Shown: positions 1-10,370, numbered from the stretch's first letter. The stretch: 64,000 bases of DNA from Streptomyces sp. DH41 (GCF_029813785.1 NZ_JARVKY010000007.1:186001-250000); one strand, 5' to 3'. Program-made: numbers and translations. Notes: generated from the letters alone by a model not told the origin.

Positions 1-112
1 CCGCGAGTGCCGTCGCGCCGATCGTCCTGCGCTCCACCGGTCGTGACCCTCCCTCGTCAGGCCACCCAACCTAACCTCTGCCCTTCCGAGCCCCTGACAT
101 AGCCTCCTGACC

Positions 113-1054
113 ATGACTCCTGACGTGTGGCTGCCCATCCCGCCGGACGAGATCGAGGGGCTCCCCGAGGGCCCCGCCTACCGCTACTGGAACGGTGAGG
201 AGGCCTTCCCCGCCGACCCGGCCGACTGCGCGTACTACGTCGTCCCCTACATGAAGCCCACCGGGATCGGCGTACGCCCGCTGCCGGACATGCGCTCCGT
301 CCAGGTCGTCCAGACCCTCTCCGCCGGCATCGACCACGTGGAGCCCGGGCTGAAGCACCTGCCCGCGGGCGTACGGCTGTGCAACGCGCGCGGCGTGCAC
401 GAGGCCAGCACCGCGGAACTCACCCTGACCCTGATCCTGGCGTCGCTGCGCGGCATCCCCGACTTCGTCCGGGCGCAGGACCGGGGCGAGTGGCTCGGCG
501 GGTTCCGGCCCGCGCTCGCCGACCGGAAGGTGCTCGTCGTCGGGTACGGCTCGATCGGCGCCGCGATCGAGGACCGGCTCGTGCCCTTCGAAGTCGCGCC
601 GGTGGTGCGCGTCGCGCGCTCCGCCCGCACCACGGCGCGCGGCCCGGTGCATCCGCTCACCGAACTCCCGGCCCTGCTCCCGGAAGCCGACGTCGTCATC
701 ATCTCCACGCCGCTCACCGAGGCCACCCGCGGTCTGGTCGACGCGGACTTCCTGACCCGGATGAAGGACGGCGCCCTGCTCGTCAACGTCGCGCGCGGGC
801 CCGTCGTCGACACGAAGGCGTTGCTCGCCGAACTGGAGAGCGGACGCCTCACCGCCGCCCTCGACGTGACCGACCCCGAGCCGCTGCCGCCGGGCCACCC
901 CCTGTGGCATGCTCCGGGCATACTCGTCAGCCCGCACGCCGGGGGGCCGACCTCCGCCTTTCTGCCGCGCGCCAAGCGGCTGCTGGTGGACCAGTTGAGC
1001 CGTTTCGTGAACCGGGAGCCGCTGCGCAACGTGATCCTGACGACGGGCGCGTAA
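113..1054 (+). CDS. D-2-hydroxyacid dehydrogenase family protein
   Basis: A 313-residue NAD-dependent D-isomer-specific 2-hydroxyacid dehydrogenase; the substrate cannot be told from sequence. Visible: the Rossmann motif VGYGSIGAAIE (about residues 144-154), the catalytic Arg in LVNVARGPVVD, the Glu in DVTDPEPLP and the catalytic His in LVSPHAGGP, which is the Arg/Glu/His triad of the family in the right order. The length is typical of short cytosolic members without an ACT domain. The ATG at 113 begins a sequence that runs straight into the substrate domain, but no strong ribosome site precedes it. It is transcribed toward the c-di-GMP gene, about 200 bp downstream. Confidence 0.85.
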   Translation: MTPDVWLPIPPDEIEGLPEGPAYRYWNGEEAFPADPADCAYYVVPYMKPTGIGVRPLPDMRSVQVVQTLSAGIDHVEPGLKHLPAGVRLCNARGVHEASTAELTLTLILASLRGIPDFVRAQDRGEWLGGFRPALADRKVLVVGYGSIGAAIEDRLVPFEVAPVVRVARSARTTARGPVHPLTELPALLPEADVVIISTPLTEATRGLVDADFLTRMKDGALLVNVARGPVVDTKALLAELESGRLTAALDVTDPEPLPPGHPLWHAPGILVSPHAGGPTSAFLPRAKRLLVDQLSRFVNREPLRNVILTTGA

Positions 1055-1148
1055 TCCGTTTCAGGTACCCTCCGCGACTCCCCGGATGCGGTGGGTACGC
1101 GCATATCCGCTGGTCGTCACGGAGAGTAGAGAGCCTATGTCCCTGAGT

Positions 1149-1168
1149 GACGATACTGGTGTATCGTC
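1149..1168. promoter_or_regulatory. 20-bp perfect palindrome upstream of the c-di-GMP gene
   Basis: GACGATAC and GTATCGTC are perfect 8-bp inverted arms around a 4-nt centre (TGGT). The size and symmetry suit a TetR-like or other dimeric repressor. It lies about 100 bp before the proposed start of the GGDEF protein gene. Function inferred only from symmetry and position. Confidence 0.5.
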
Positions 1169-1251
1169 CGACAGGGGACGCGCCGCGCACCGTTCGGCGC
1201 CGGGGATGGACATCTCAGACTGTGAGGGGGGCGACGGGCGATGCACGGCCT

Positions 1252-4200
1252 ATGGACGAAGGACCCGACGCGGCGGAGCCGCCGCCGGCGACCCTGGCGC
1301 ACGACCACGACCGCGCACAGACGCGGCCGGCACAGCAGCCCCGGCGGCTCTCACGGTCCTCAACAGCGCCGGCAGAGCAGCCGCAGGAAGCACCCCCAGC
1401 CGGCGCACCGGGGTCCGGGGGACGCGGGAGCACGCGGGACCGGGAGGCACCGGTGAGCCCGCCGTCCTCCGTGCCCACCCTGGACGGAGCGCCGCGGACG
1501 CAGCCCTCGACCGGACCGCTGCTGCCCCGGCCGTCGGCCGCCACCGGCGGGTTCGTCCTCGTCCGCCAGCTCCTGCTGGCCCTGGTCTGCGCGGGATACG
1601 CCGTCGGTGCCGCGCTCGGCTGGGGCTCGGACTACGTCGCCAAGATCATGGGCGACTTCGGACTGAGCGCCGCCGCGGCCACCGCCGCCCTCTCCTGCTT
1701 CCTCTACGCCCGCGGGCGCCGCGTCCGCTTCCGGCCGGCCTGGCTGCTGTTCGCCCTCTCCTCGGCGATGGCGGCCCTGGGCAATCTGGTCTGGGGGTGG
1801 TACGAGGTGGTCCTGCGTCAGCCCGTGCCCAGCCCCAGCTACGCGGACCTGTTCTTCCTGTGCTTCGCGCCGCCCGCCATCGTGGGGCTGCTGGTACTGG
1901 CCAAGCGGCCGGTGACGAAGGCCGGCTGGATCTGCCTGGGTCTCGACGCCTGGCTGATCGGCGGTTCGCTGCTGACGCTCGCGTGGAGCCTGGCGCTCGC
2001 CCAGGCGGCGAAGGCCGGGGGCGGTTCCAGCGTCGCCCACTCCGCGCTCTCGGTGGCGTACCCGCTGCTCGACATCGCACTGGTCAGCATGGTGCTCGCG
2101 CTGCACTTCAGACGATCACCCGTCTGCAGGTCGGCCGTCAACACCGCCATCGGGGCGCTCGCCCTGACGGTGATGTGCGACGCCCTGTTCACCTCGCCGC
2201 TGCTGCACAACAACTACCGCTCGGGCCAACTGCTCGACGCGGGCTGGTTCGCGGGTTCCCTGCTGCTCGCGTACGCCCCCTGGGCCGCGTCCCGGCGGGG
2301 GCTGCGGTACGACGAGCGGGAATCCGGCGCGCGCGGACCCGACGGGCGAGAACAAGACGGGCACACGCGCGTGGTGCGCGAGCACGTGCCCGGACAACGC
2401 AACACCGTCGGTCACCAGCCCACACCCGTCTCCGTGCCCATGACCGCGCCCACCCCCGTGCCCGGGACCGCACCCATCTCCGCAACCGACACCGTGGACA
2501 CACCCGCGCCCGGGACCGTGGACACGTCCGTGCCCGACTCCACGTCCGGACCGGGGCACGGGGGCGTACCCGGCGCCGGACCCGCTCACGGAGGCGATCG
2601 CGGACGCTGTCCGGCCACCCGGCCCATCGCCGGGTCCCTGGCCGCGCTCACGCCGTACCTCGCCGCCGCGGTCTGCACCCTGGGCATCCTCTACAACGTC
2701 CTCAACGGCCGCAGCGTCGACCGCGTGGTGCTGCTGACCGGCGGCACCGTGGTGCTCGCGCTCGTCGTGCGCCAGGGCATCATGCTGCTCGACAACATCA
2801 CCCTCACCCAGGAACTGGCCCAGAAGGAGAACCACTTCCGCTCCCTGGTGCAGGGCTCCAGCGACGTCATCATGATCGCCGCGCCGAGCGGCATCCTGCG
2901 CTACGTCTCCCCGGCCGCCGCCGGGGTCTACGGAAGCCCTGCCGAGGAACTCGTGGGCAGTGAACTGGCCGGTCTCATCCACCCGGAGGACCTCGGCTGC
3001 GTGGTGCACGAGGTACGCCGGTTCCTCGCCGCGAGCCCGGCCGAGGAACCCACCACACGCATCGAGTGCCGCTTCCGCTCCGGGGACGGCGGCTGGCTCA
3101 ACGTCGAGTCCACCGTCAACCGCCACCACGGGGGCCTGATCTTCAACAGCCGGGACGTGACCGAAAGAGTGCGCCTCCAGGCGCAGCTCCAGCACAACGC
3201 CGAGCACGACCCGCTCACCGACCTGCCCAACCGCGCCCTGTTCACCCGGCGCGTCCAGCAGGCCCTGTCCGGCCGCCGCGCCTCGGACCGGGGCGCCGCC
3301 CTGCGCGGGACGGCGGTGCTCTTCATCGACCTCGACGGTTTCAAGGCCGTCAACGACACCATCGGGCACCAGGCCGGCGACGAGCTGCTGGTGCAGGCCG
3401 CCCGCAGACTCCACGAGGCCGTCCGCAAGGGGGACACCGCCTCCCGGCTGGGCGGCGACGAGTTCGCGGCCCTGATCGTCGGGGACGGCGCCAGGGACCG
3501 GACCGCCCGCGAGGGACACATCCTGGAACTCGCCGACCGGCTCCGGATGACCCTCTCCCAGCCCTACCTCATCGACGGCAACGACGTCCGGGTCAACGCC
3601 TCCATCGGGGTCGCCTTCGCCGAGCCAGGTCTCGGCGCGGGCGAGCTGCTGCGCAACGCCGACCTCGCGATGTACCGCGCCAAGGCGGCCGGCAAGGGAC
3701 GCGTCGAGCTCTACAGACCACAGATGCAGCAGGACGTCGTACGCAAGGCCGAGCTGGCCACGCGCCTGCGGGCCGCGCTGCACGACGGTGAGTTCGCGCT
3801 GCTGCACCAGCCGGTGGTCTCCCTGACGGACGGCCGGATCACGTCGGTCTGCGCCCAGCCGCGCTGGCGCTCCTCGCAGGGGGTGATGTTCACCCCCGCC
3901 GAGTTCCTGCGGGTGGCCGAGGACGGCGACAAGACCGCCGAACTGGACCGCTGGGTGCTCCAGGAGGCCGTGGAGCAGGCGGCCGAACGCGCGGGCGCCG
4001 GGCTGTCGGTGGCCGTCGCCATACGTGTCGGTGCCCGCCGACTGCTGGACCGGTCCATGCCGCTGGGTTCCGTGGAGGCCCTGCTGACCCGGCACGGACT
4101 GCCCCCCGGGTCACTTGTGATCGAGCTGTCGGACATCGACCCACGGGTCGGCCTGGACGAGCTGGACCGCCGGCTGAACGCCCTGCGGAGAGTGGGCGTC

Positions 4201-4755
4201 CGGATCGCCCTGGACGGCTTCGGCAGCGGCTACGCGGCGATCACCGCCCTGCGGCGACTCCCCGTGGACGTTCTCAAGCTCGACCGGGGCCTGGTCGAGG
4301 GCGTGGTGGAGTCGGCGCGGCTGCACAAGATCACCAGTGGTCTGCTGCGCATCGCCACCGACCTCGGGCTGAAGTCCGTGGCCGACGGGGTGGACCTGCC
4401 CGAGCAGATCGTCGCCCTGCGGGCGATGGGCTGCACGCACGGGCAGGGCATGGCGTTCTCCGGGCCGCTGGACGAGTACCGGCTGCGCAGAGCGCTCGCG
4501 ACTGGCCACTACCCGGTGCCGCACGGCCCGGCCGAACCGGCCTTCGCGGGCGGCGGCGCGGGGGTGTACTCCAGGGGCGTCGGTACGGGAGTCGGGACGG
4601 CCGTCGGTACGGGGGTCGGGGCGGGGATGGGAACGGCCGTCGGTACCGGTGTCGGTCCGGGGGCAGCCCCAGGTGGCGGCCCCGGACTGCCCGCCGTCCT
4701 GGGTGGTGGCACGGCCCTCCGCTCACATGATGAGACTCCCGTCCCACCCACTTGA
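1252..4755 (+). CDS. Membrane PAS-GGDEF-EAL protein, c-di-GMP signalling
   Basis: Large protein (about 1167 residues) for cyclic-di-GMP signalling. Order: charged/Pro-rich N terminus; several membrane segments from about residue 90 to 345; a polar Thr/Pro/Val-rich low-complexity stretch (about 350-465); two more membrane segments; a PAS domain (about 520-640); GGDEF (intact motif near residues 734-738); EAL-like domain (about 845-1095); Gly/Val/Thr repeat tail. The diguanylate cyclase signature is intact. The EAL domain is degenerate: the EAL position reads CAQ and the DDFG motif reads DGFG, so phosphodiesterase activity is unlikely. It corresponds by position to the S. coelicolor gene I recall as cdgC. 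The start is uncertain: a GTG at 1222 or 1147 is in frame, and I chose the ATG because the palindrome at 1149-1168 suggests the promoter lies there. Confidence 0.88.
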   Translation: MDEGPDAAEPPPATLAHDHDRAQTRPAQQPRRLSRSSTAPAEQPQEAPPAGAPGSGGRGSTRDREAPVSPPSSVPTLDGAPRTQPSTGPLLPRPSAATGGFVLVRQLLLALVCAGYAVGAALGWGSDYVAKIMGDFGLSAAAATAALSCFLYARGRRVRFRPAWLLFALSSAMAALGNLVWGWYEVVLRQPVPSPSYADLFFLCFAPPAIVGLLVLAKRPVTKAGWICLGLDAWLIGGSLLTLAWSLALAQAAKAGGGSSVAHSALSVAYPLLDIALVSMVLALHFRRSPVCRSAVNTAIGALALTVMCDALFTSPLLHNNYRSGQLLDAGWFAGSLLLAYAPWAASRRGLRYDERESGARGPDGREQDGHTRVVREHVPGQRNTVGHQPTPVSVPMTAPTPVPGTAPISATDTVDTPAPGTVDTSVPDSTSGPGHGGVPGAGPAHGGDRGRCPATRPIAGSLAALTPYLAAAVCTLGILYNVLNGRSVDRVVLLTGGTVVLALVVRQGIMLLDNITLTQELAQKENHFRSLVQGSSDVIMIAAPSGILRYVSPAAAGVYGSPAEELVGSELAGLIHPEDLGCVVHEVRRFLAASPAEEPTTRIECRFRSGDGGWLNVESTVNRHHGGLIFNSRDVTERVRLQAQLQHNAEHDPLTDLPNRALFTRRVQQALSGRRASDRGAALRGTAVLFIDLDGFKAVNDTIGHQAGDELLVQAARRLHEAVRKGDTASRLGGDEFAALIVGDGARDRTAREGHILELADRLRMTLSQPYLIDGNDVRVNASIGVAFAEPGLGAGELLRNADLAMYRAKAAGKGRVELYRPQMQQDVVRKAELATRLRAALHDGEFALLHQPVVSLTDGRITSVCAQPRWRSSQGVMFTPAEFLRVAEDGDKTAELDRWVLQEAVEQAAERAGAGLSVAVAIRVGARRLLDRSMPLGSVEALLTRHGLPPGSLVIELSDIDPRVGLDELDRRLNALRRVGVRIALDGFGSGYAAITALRRLPVDVLKLDRGLVEGVVESARLHKITSGLLRIATDLGLKSVADGVDLPEQIVALRAMGCTHGQGMAFSGPLDEYRLRRALATGHYPVPHGPAEPAFAGGGAGVYSRGVGTGVGTAVGTGVGAGMGTAVGTGVGPGAAPGGGPGLPAVLGGGTALRSHDETPVPPT

Positions 4756-4763
4756 CAGTGGGT
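4746..4763. promoter_or_regulatory. Inverted repeat carrying a TTGACA loop before the ilvB leader
   Basis: ACCCAC and GTGGGT form a perfect 6-bp inverted repeat whose 6-nt centre is TTGACA, overlapping the stop codon of the preceding gene. TTGACA is the consensus -35 hexamer, so this may be a -35 box flanked by operator arms driving the ilvB leader. No convincing -10 box lies 17-18 nt downstream, so the promoter role is a guess. Confidence 0.35.
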
Positions 4764-4788
4764 GCGTGCCGGGGGGAGGGTCAGTGCC

Positions 4789-4830
4789 ATGCGCACCCGA
4801 ATTCTCGTACTTGGAAAGCGCGTCGGCTGA
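4789..4830 (+). CDS. ilvB leader peptide MRTRILVLGKRVG
   Basis: A 13-residue leader peptide. A strong purine-rich ribosome site (GGGGGGAGGG, 4771-4780) precedes the ATG by 8 nt. The peptide holds Ile-Leu-Val-Leu in a row and one more Val, the three end products of the ilv operon. It is followed about 50 nt later by a hairpin with a T-tract and then ilvB. This is the classic arrangement for attenuation by ribosome stalling on branched-chain amino acid codons, known for ilvB leaders of actinobacteria. Confidence 0.9.
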   Translation: MRTRILVLGKRVG

Positions 4831-4883
4831 GCTGGTGACGTCCGGACCGACCCGGACTCCCAGCGACCCACACCCGGCGCGCT

Positions 4884-4917
4884 CCCCTCGCTTGCCTTAT
4901 GGCACGAGGGGTTTTTT
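4884..4917 (+). terminator. ilvB attenuator hairpin
   Basis: CCCCTCG (4884-4890) and TGCC (4893-4896) pair with GGCA (4901-4904) and CGAGGGG (4905-4911) around a TTAT loop, leaving a 2-nt bulge. Six T residues follow at 4912-4917. This is an intrinsic terminator between the leader peptide and ilvB, so it should act as the attenuator. Confidence 0.88.
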
Positions 4918-4997
4918 GTTGCACAGGCACCTGCCGAGCAGCAGCCGCACTCCGCGCAAACCTCGCAAAAACCCTCAGCATCGAGAAGAGAATGCCG

Positions 4998-6842
4998 ATG
5001 ACCGAGCAGGCCACCGGGGCCCATCACCCGCAGCCGCGGCCCCGATCCGGAGGACAGTCCGCCCCCGAGCACGTCACGGGTGCGCAGTCCCTCATCCGCT
5101 CTCTCGAGGAGGTCGGCGCCGACACGGTATTCGGCATTCCCGGCGGCACGATCCTTCCGGCGTACGACCCTCTGATGGACTCCACCAAGGTGCGTCACGT
5201 CCTGGTCCGCCACGAGCAGGGCGCCGGCCACGCGGCCACCGGCTACGCGCAGGCCACCGGCAAGGTGGGCGTCTGCATGGCGACCTCGGGACCCGGCGCC
5301 ACCAACCTGGTCACCCCGATCGCCGACGCGCACATGGACTCCGTGCCGCTGGTCGCGATCACCGGGCAGGTGGTGTCCTCGTCGATCGGCACCGACGCCT
5401 TCCAGGAAGCGGACATCGTCGGCATCAGCATGCCGATCACCAAGCACAGCTTCCTCGTCACCAAGGCCGAGGACATCCCCCGGGTGATCGCGCAGGCGTT
5501 CCACATCGCCTCCACCGGCCGGCCCGGCCCGGTCCTGGTCGACATCCCCAAGGACCTCCTCCAGAAGAAGACCACCTTCTCCTGGCCGCCGGTCATGGAC
5601 CTGCCCGGCTACCGCCCGGTCACCAAGCCGCACGCCAAGCAGATCCGCGAGGCCGCCAAGCTGATCACCGCAGCGAAGCGCCCCGTGCTCTACGTCGGCG
5701 GCGGCGTGCTCAAGGCGCGGGCCACAGCCGAGCTGAGGGTCCTCGCCGAACTCACCGGAGCGCCCGTCACCACCACCCTGATGGCGCTCGGCGCCTTCCC
5801 CGACAGCCACCCGCTGCACGTGGGAATGCCGGGCATGCACGGTGCGGTCACCGCCGTCACCGCGCTGCAGAAGGCCGACCTGATCGTCGCCCTCGGTGCC
5901 CGCTTCGACGACCGCGTCACCGGCAAGCTGGACAGCTTCGCCCCGCACGCCAAGATCGTCCACGCCGACATCGACCCGGCCGAGATCGGCAAGAACCGCG
6001 CGGCCGACGTGCCGATCGTCGGCGACGCCCGCGAGGTCATCGCCGACCTCGTGCAGGCCGTCCAGAAGGAGCACAGCGAGGGCGGCAAGGGCGACTACAC
6101 CGACTGGTGGAAGGACCTGAGCCGCTGGCGCGACACCTACCCGCTGGGCTACGACCAGCCCGAGGACGGTTCGCTCTCGCCGCAGCAGGTCATCGAGCGC
6201 ATCGGGCAACTGGCGCCCGAGGGCACGATCTTCGCGGCCGGCGTCGGCCAGCACCAGATGTGGGCCGCGCACTTCGTGCAGTACGAACAGCCCGCCACCT
6301 GGCTGAACTCCGGCGGCGCCGGAACCATGGGCTACGCCGTCCCGGCCGCCATGGGCGCCAAGGCCGGCGCGCCCGACCAGGCGGTCTGGGCGATCGACGG
6401 CGACGGCTGCTTCCAGATGACCAACCAGGAACTCACCACCTGCGCCCTGAACAACATCCCGATCAAGGTCGCCATCATCAACAACGGCGCCCTCGGGATG
6501 GTCCGCCAGTGGCAGACCCTGTTCTACAACCAGCGGTACTCCAACACCGTGCTGCACTCGGGCCCCGAGGACGTCAACCCCCAGGCCCGCGGCACCCGCG
6601 TCCCCGACTTCGTGAAGCTGTCGGAGGCCATGGGCTGCTACGCCATCCGCTGCGAGGACCCCGCCGACCTCAACAAGGTCATCGAGGAGGCGAACTCGAT
6701 CAACGACCGCCCCGTCGTCGTCGACTTCATCGTCCACGAGGACGCGATGGTGTGGCCGATGGTCGCCGCCGGCACCTCCAACGACGAGATCATGGCCGCC
6801 CGGGACGTCCGCCCCGACTTCGGCGACAACGAAGACGACTGA
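4998..6842 (+). CDS. ilvB: Acetolactate synthase large subunit IlvB
   Basis: Catalytic subunit (614 residues) of acetohydroxyacid synthase, a thiamine-diphosphate and FAD enzyme making acetolactate or acetohydroxybutyrate, the first common step of valine, leucine and isoleucine synthesis. Visible: the ThDP-activating Glu in [15 protein letters not shown], the LVDIPKD segment, and the ThDP/Mg motif [12 protein letters not shown] near the C terminus. Two ATG codons lie 6 nt apart; the second (4998) is 7 nt after GAGAAGAG while the first nearly touches it, so 4998 is preferred. An upstream in-frame ATG at 4899 lies inside the attenuator and is rejected. The gene heads ilvB-ilvN-ilvC under attenuation control. 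Confidence 0.97.
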   Translation: MTEQATGAHHPQPRPRSGGQSAPEHVTGAQSLIRSLEEVGADTVFGIPGGTILPAYDPLMDSTKVRHVLVRHEQGAGHAATGYAQATGKVGVCMATSGPGATNLVTPIADAHMDSVPLVAITGQVVSSSIGTDAFQEADIVGISMPITKHSFLVTKAEDIPRVIAQAFHIASTGRPGPVLVDIPKDLLQKKTTFSWPPVMDLPGYRPVTKPHAKQIREAAKLITAAKRPVLYVGGGVLKARATAELRVLAELTGAPVTTTLMALGAFPDSHPLHVGMPGMHGAVTAVTALQKADLIVALGARFDDRVTGKLDSFAPHAKIVHADIDPAEIGKNRAADVPIVGDAREVIADLVQAVQKEHSEGGKGDYTDWWKDLSRWRDTYPLGYDQPEDGSLSPQQVIERIGQLAPEGTIFAAGVGQHQMWAAHFVQYEQPATWLNSGGAGTMGYAVPAAMGAKAGAPDQAVWAIDGDGCFQMTNQELTTCALNNIPIKVAIINNGALGMVRQWQTLFYNQRYSNTVLHSGPEDVNPQARGTRVPDFVKLSEAMGCYAIRCEDPADLNKVIEEANSINDRPVVVDFIVHEDAMVWPMVAAGTSNDEIMAARDVRPDFGDNEDD

Positions 6843-6863
6843 GCGAGAGAGACCGAAGAGACC

Positions 6864-7388
6864 ATGTCCAAGCACACGCTCTCCGTCCTGGTGGAGAACA
6901 CCCCCGGCGTCCTGGCGCGCATCACCGCCCTCTTCTCCCGCCGCGGCTTCAACATCGACTCCCTCGCCGTCGGCGTCACCGAACACCCCGACATCTCCCG
7001 CATCACCATCGTGGTGAGCGTCGAGGACTTCCCGCTCGAGCAGGTCACCAAGCAGCTCAACAAGCTGGTCAACGTGCTCAAGATCGTCGAGCTGGAGCCC
7101 GCCCAGGCCGTCCAGCGCGAACTCGTCCTGGTGAAGGTGCGCTCCGACAACGAGACGCGCTCCCAGATCGTCGAGATCGTCCAGCTGTTCCGCGCCAAGA
7201 CCGTCGACGTCTCCCCGGAGGCCGTCACCATCGAGGCCACCGGCAGCAGCGACAAGCTGTCCGCCATGCTCAAGATGCTGGAACCGTACGGCATCAAGGA
7301 ACTCGTCCAGTCCGGCACGATCGCCATCGGCCGCGGTGCCCGTTCGATCACGGACCGCTCGCTGCGCGCACTCGACCGGTCCGCATAA
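6864..7388 (+). CDS. ilvN: Acetolactate synthase small regulatory subunit IlvN
   Basis: Regulatory subunit (174 residues) that binds valine and activates IlvB. The N-terminal ACT domain is plain: HTLSVLVENTPGVLARI and GFNIDSLAVG within the first 40 residues; the conserved C-terminal domain contains VDVSPEAVTIEATGS. The length is typical of bacterial IlvN/IlvH. It starts 21 bp after ilvB and should be cotranscribed with it. Confidence 0.97.
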   Translation: MSKHTLSVLVENTPGVLARITALFSRRGFNIDSLAVGVTEHPDISRITIVVSVEDFPLEQVTKQLNKLVNVLKIVELEPAQAVQRELVLVKVRSDNETRSQIVEIVQLFRAKTVDVSPEAVTIEATGSSDKLSAMLKMLEPYGIKELVQSGTIAIGRGARSITDRSLRALDRSA

Positions 7389-8504
<1,116 letters not shown>

Positions 8505-8512
8505 GCCTCGGT

Positions 8513-8550
8513 CCGAGGGGGCCGGAGCGAAGCCGCTCCGGCCCCCTCGG
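8513..8550 (+). terminator. Terminator of the ilvBNC operon
   Basis: A perfect 17-bp stem (8513-8529 with 8534-8550) around a 4-nt loop, 8 bp after the ilvC stop. No long T-tract follows, as is common in Streptomyces. Confidence 0.85.
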
Positions 8551-8650
8551 CGAACCTCGGGCAACGTCGTGAGTGCGGCGTTGTCCCATCCGTCCGGCCA
8601 CGGACGGGTGATCCTTCCGCAGAGGCGCAGGACGACCCCCGCCACGCCAC

Positions 8651-8656
8651 TAGACT
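8651..8656 (+). promoter_or_regulatory. Candidate -10 box upstream of serA
   Basis: TAGACT, a good actinobacterial -10 hexamer, lies 115 bp before serA in the 266-bp gap after ilvC. No clear -35 box is visible. A GC-rich hairpin around 8724-8754 sits just upstream of the serA ribosome site; its role is unknown. Confidence 0.35.
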
Positions 8657-8770
8657 GCTGACAACATACGCGTCGGGCCCACAGCGTCGTGCGTCTTCCA
8701 CGCGGCTAGCAACCCTCCACCGCATGCGGCCGTCGGGACGGCCGTCCGCATTGGACCTGTGAGGACTCAC

Positions 8771-10360
8771 GTGAGCTCGAAACCCGTCGTACTCATCGCT
8801 GAAGAGCTGTCGCCCGCGACCGTGGACGCGCTCGGCCCCGACTTCGAGATCCGCCAGTGCAACGGCGCGGACCGGGCCGAACTGCTCCCCGCCATCGCCG
8901 ACGTGGACGCGATCCTGGTCCGCTCCGCGACCAAGGTCGACGCCGAGGCCATCGCCGCCGCGAAGAAGCTCAAGGTCGTCGCCCGCGCCGGTGTCGGCCT
9001 GGACAACGTGGACGTCTCCGCGTCCACCAAGGCCGGCGTGATGGTGGTCAACGCCCCGACCTCCAACATCGTGACCGCCGCCGAGCTGGCCTGCGGTCTG
9101 CTCGTCGCCACCGCCCGCAACATCCCGCAGGCCAACGCCGCGCTCAAGAACGGCGAGTGGAAGCGCAGCAAGTACACCGGCGTCGAGCTGGCCGAGAAGA
9201 CCCTCGGCGTCGTGGGCCTGGGCCGTATCGGCGCCCTCGTCGCCCAGCGCATGTCGGCCTTCGGCATGAAGGTCGTCGCCTACGACCCCTACGTGCAGCC
9301 CGCCCGGGCCGCGCAGATGGGCGTCAAGGTGCTGTCGCTGGACGAGCTGCTCGAGGTCTCCGACTTCATCACCGTCCACCTGCCCAAGACCCCGGAGACC
9401 CTCGGCCTGATCGGCGACGAGGCGCTGCGCAAGGTCAAGCCGAGCGTCCGCATCGTCAACGCCGCACGCGGCGGCATCGTCGACGAGGAGGCGCTGTACG
9501 CGGCGCTCAAGGAGGGCCGCGTCGCCGGCGCCGGTCTGGACGTGTACGCCAAGGAGCCCTGCACCGACTCGCCGCTGTTCGAGTTCGACCAGGTCGTCTG
9601 CACCCCGCACCTCGGCGCCTCCACCGACGAGGCCCAGGAGAAGGCCGGCATCGCGGTCGCCAAGTCGGTCCGCCTCGCCCTCGCCGGTGAGCTGGTCCCC
9701 GACGCGGTGAACGTCCAGGGCGGCGTCATCGCCGAGGACGTCAAGCCGGGCCTGCCGCTCGCCGAGCGCCTCGGCCGCATCTTCACCGCGCTCGCGGGTG
9801 AGGTCGCCGTCCGCCTCGACGTCGAGGTCTACGGCGAGATCACCCAGCACGACGTGAAGGTGCTGGAACTCTCCGCCCTCAAGGGCGTCTTCGAGGACGT
9901 CGTCGACGAGACCGTGTCGTACGTCAACGCCCCGCTGTTCGCCCAGGAGCGCGGCGTCGAGGTCCGGCTGACGACCAGCTCGGAGTCGCCGGAGCACCGC
10001 AACGTCGTCACCGTGCGCGGCACCCTCTCGGACGGCGAGGAGGTGTCGGTCTCCGGCACGCTGGCCGGCCCGAAGCACCTCCAGAAGCTCGTCGCCGTCG
10101 GCGAGTACGACGTGGACCTCGCCCTCGCCGACCACATGGTCGTCCTGCGCTACGAGGACCGGCCGGGTGTCGTCGGCACCGTCGGCCGCGTCATCGGCGA
10201 GGCCGGCATCAACATCGCCGGCATGCAGGTCGCCCGCGCGACGGTCGGCGGCGAGGCGCTGGCCGTGCTGACCGTCGACGACACGGTGCCCGCCGGGGTG
10301 CTGACGGAGGTCTCGGCGGAGATCGGCGCGACGTCCGCCCGGTCCGTGAACCTCGTCTGA
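8771..10360 (+). CDS. serA: D-3-phosphoglycerate dehydrogenase SerA
   Basis: First enzyme of serine synthesis (529 residues), oxidising 3-phosphoglycerate to phosphohydroxypyruvate with NAD. Substrate and Rossmann domains come first (ARAGVGLDNVDV; VGLGRIGALVAQRM; catalytic Arg in VNAARGGIVDE, Glu in DVYAKEPCTD, His in CTPHLGASTDEAQ). An intervening domain follows (about residues 315-450) and a C-terminal ACT domain (ADHMVVLRYEDRPGVVGTVG, GINIAGMQVAR), the long mycobacterial type whose ACT domain binds serine for feedback control. The GTG at 8771 follows GAGGA by 5 nt; the earlier in-frame GTG at 8759 overlaps that site. Confidence 0.97.
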   Translation: MSSKPVVLIAEELSPATVDALGPDFEIRQCNGADRAELLPAIADVDAILVRSATKVDAEAIAAAKKLKVVARAGVGLDNVDVSASTKAGVMVVNAPTSNIVTAAELACGLLVATARNIPQANAALKNGEWKRSKYTGVELAEKTLGVVGLGRIGALVAQRMSAFGMKVVAYDPYVQPARAAQMGVKVLSLDELLEVSDFITVHLPKTPETLGLIGDEALRKVKPSVRIVNAARGGIVDEEALYAALKEGRVAGAGLDVYAKEPCTDSPLFEFDQVVCTPHLGASTDEAQEKAGIAVAKSVRLALAGELVPDAVNVQGGVIAEDVKPGLPLAERLGRIFTALAGEVAVRLDVEVYGEITQHDVKVLELSALKGVFEDVVDETVSYVNAPLFAQERGVEVRLTTSSESPEHRNVVTVRGTLSDGEEVSVSGTLAGPKHLQKLVAVGEYDVDLALADHMVVLRYEDRPGVVGTVGRVIGEAGINIAGMQVARATVGGEALAVLTVDDTVPAGVLTEVSAEIGATSARSVNLV

Positions 10361-10370
10361 CGCCGCCGTA

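Noticed and set aside
2116-4095. Long minus-strand open frame opposite the c-di-GMP gene (and similar ones opposite ilvB, recG, leuC and others)
   Set aside because: High GC leaves few stop codons; these frames have no domain signatures or ribosome sites and mirror well-supported genes.
4899-4997. N-terminal extension of IlvB from the ATG at 4899
   Set aside because: The start lies inside the attenuator hairpin and has no ribosome site; the ATG at 4998 has one.
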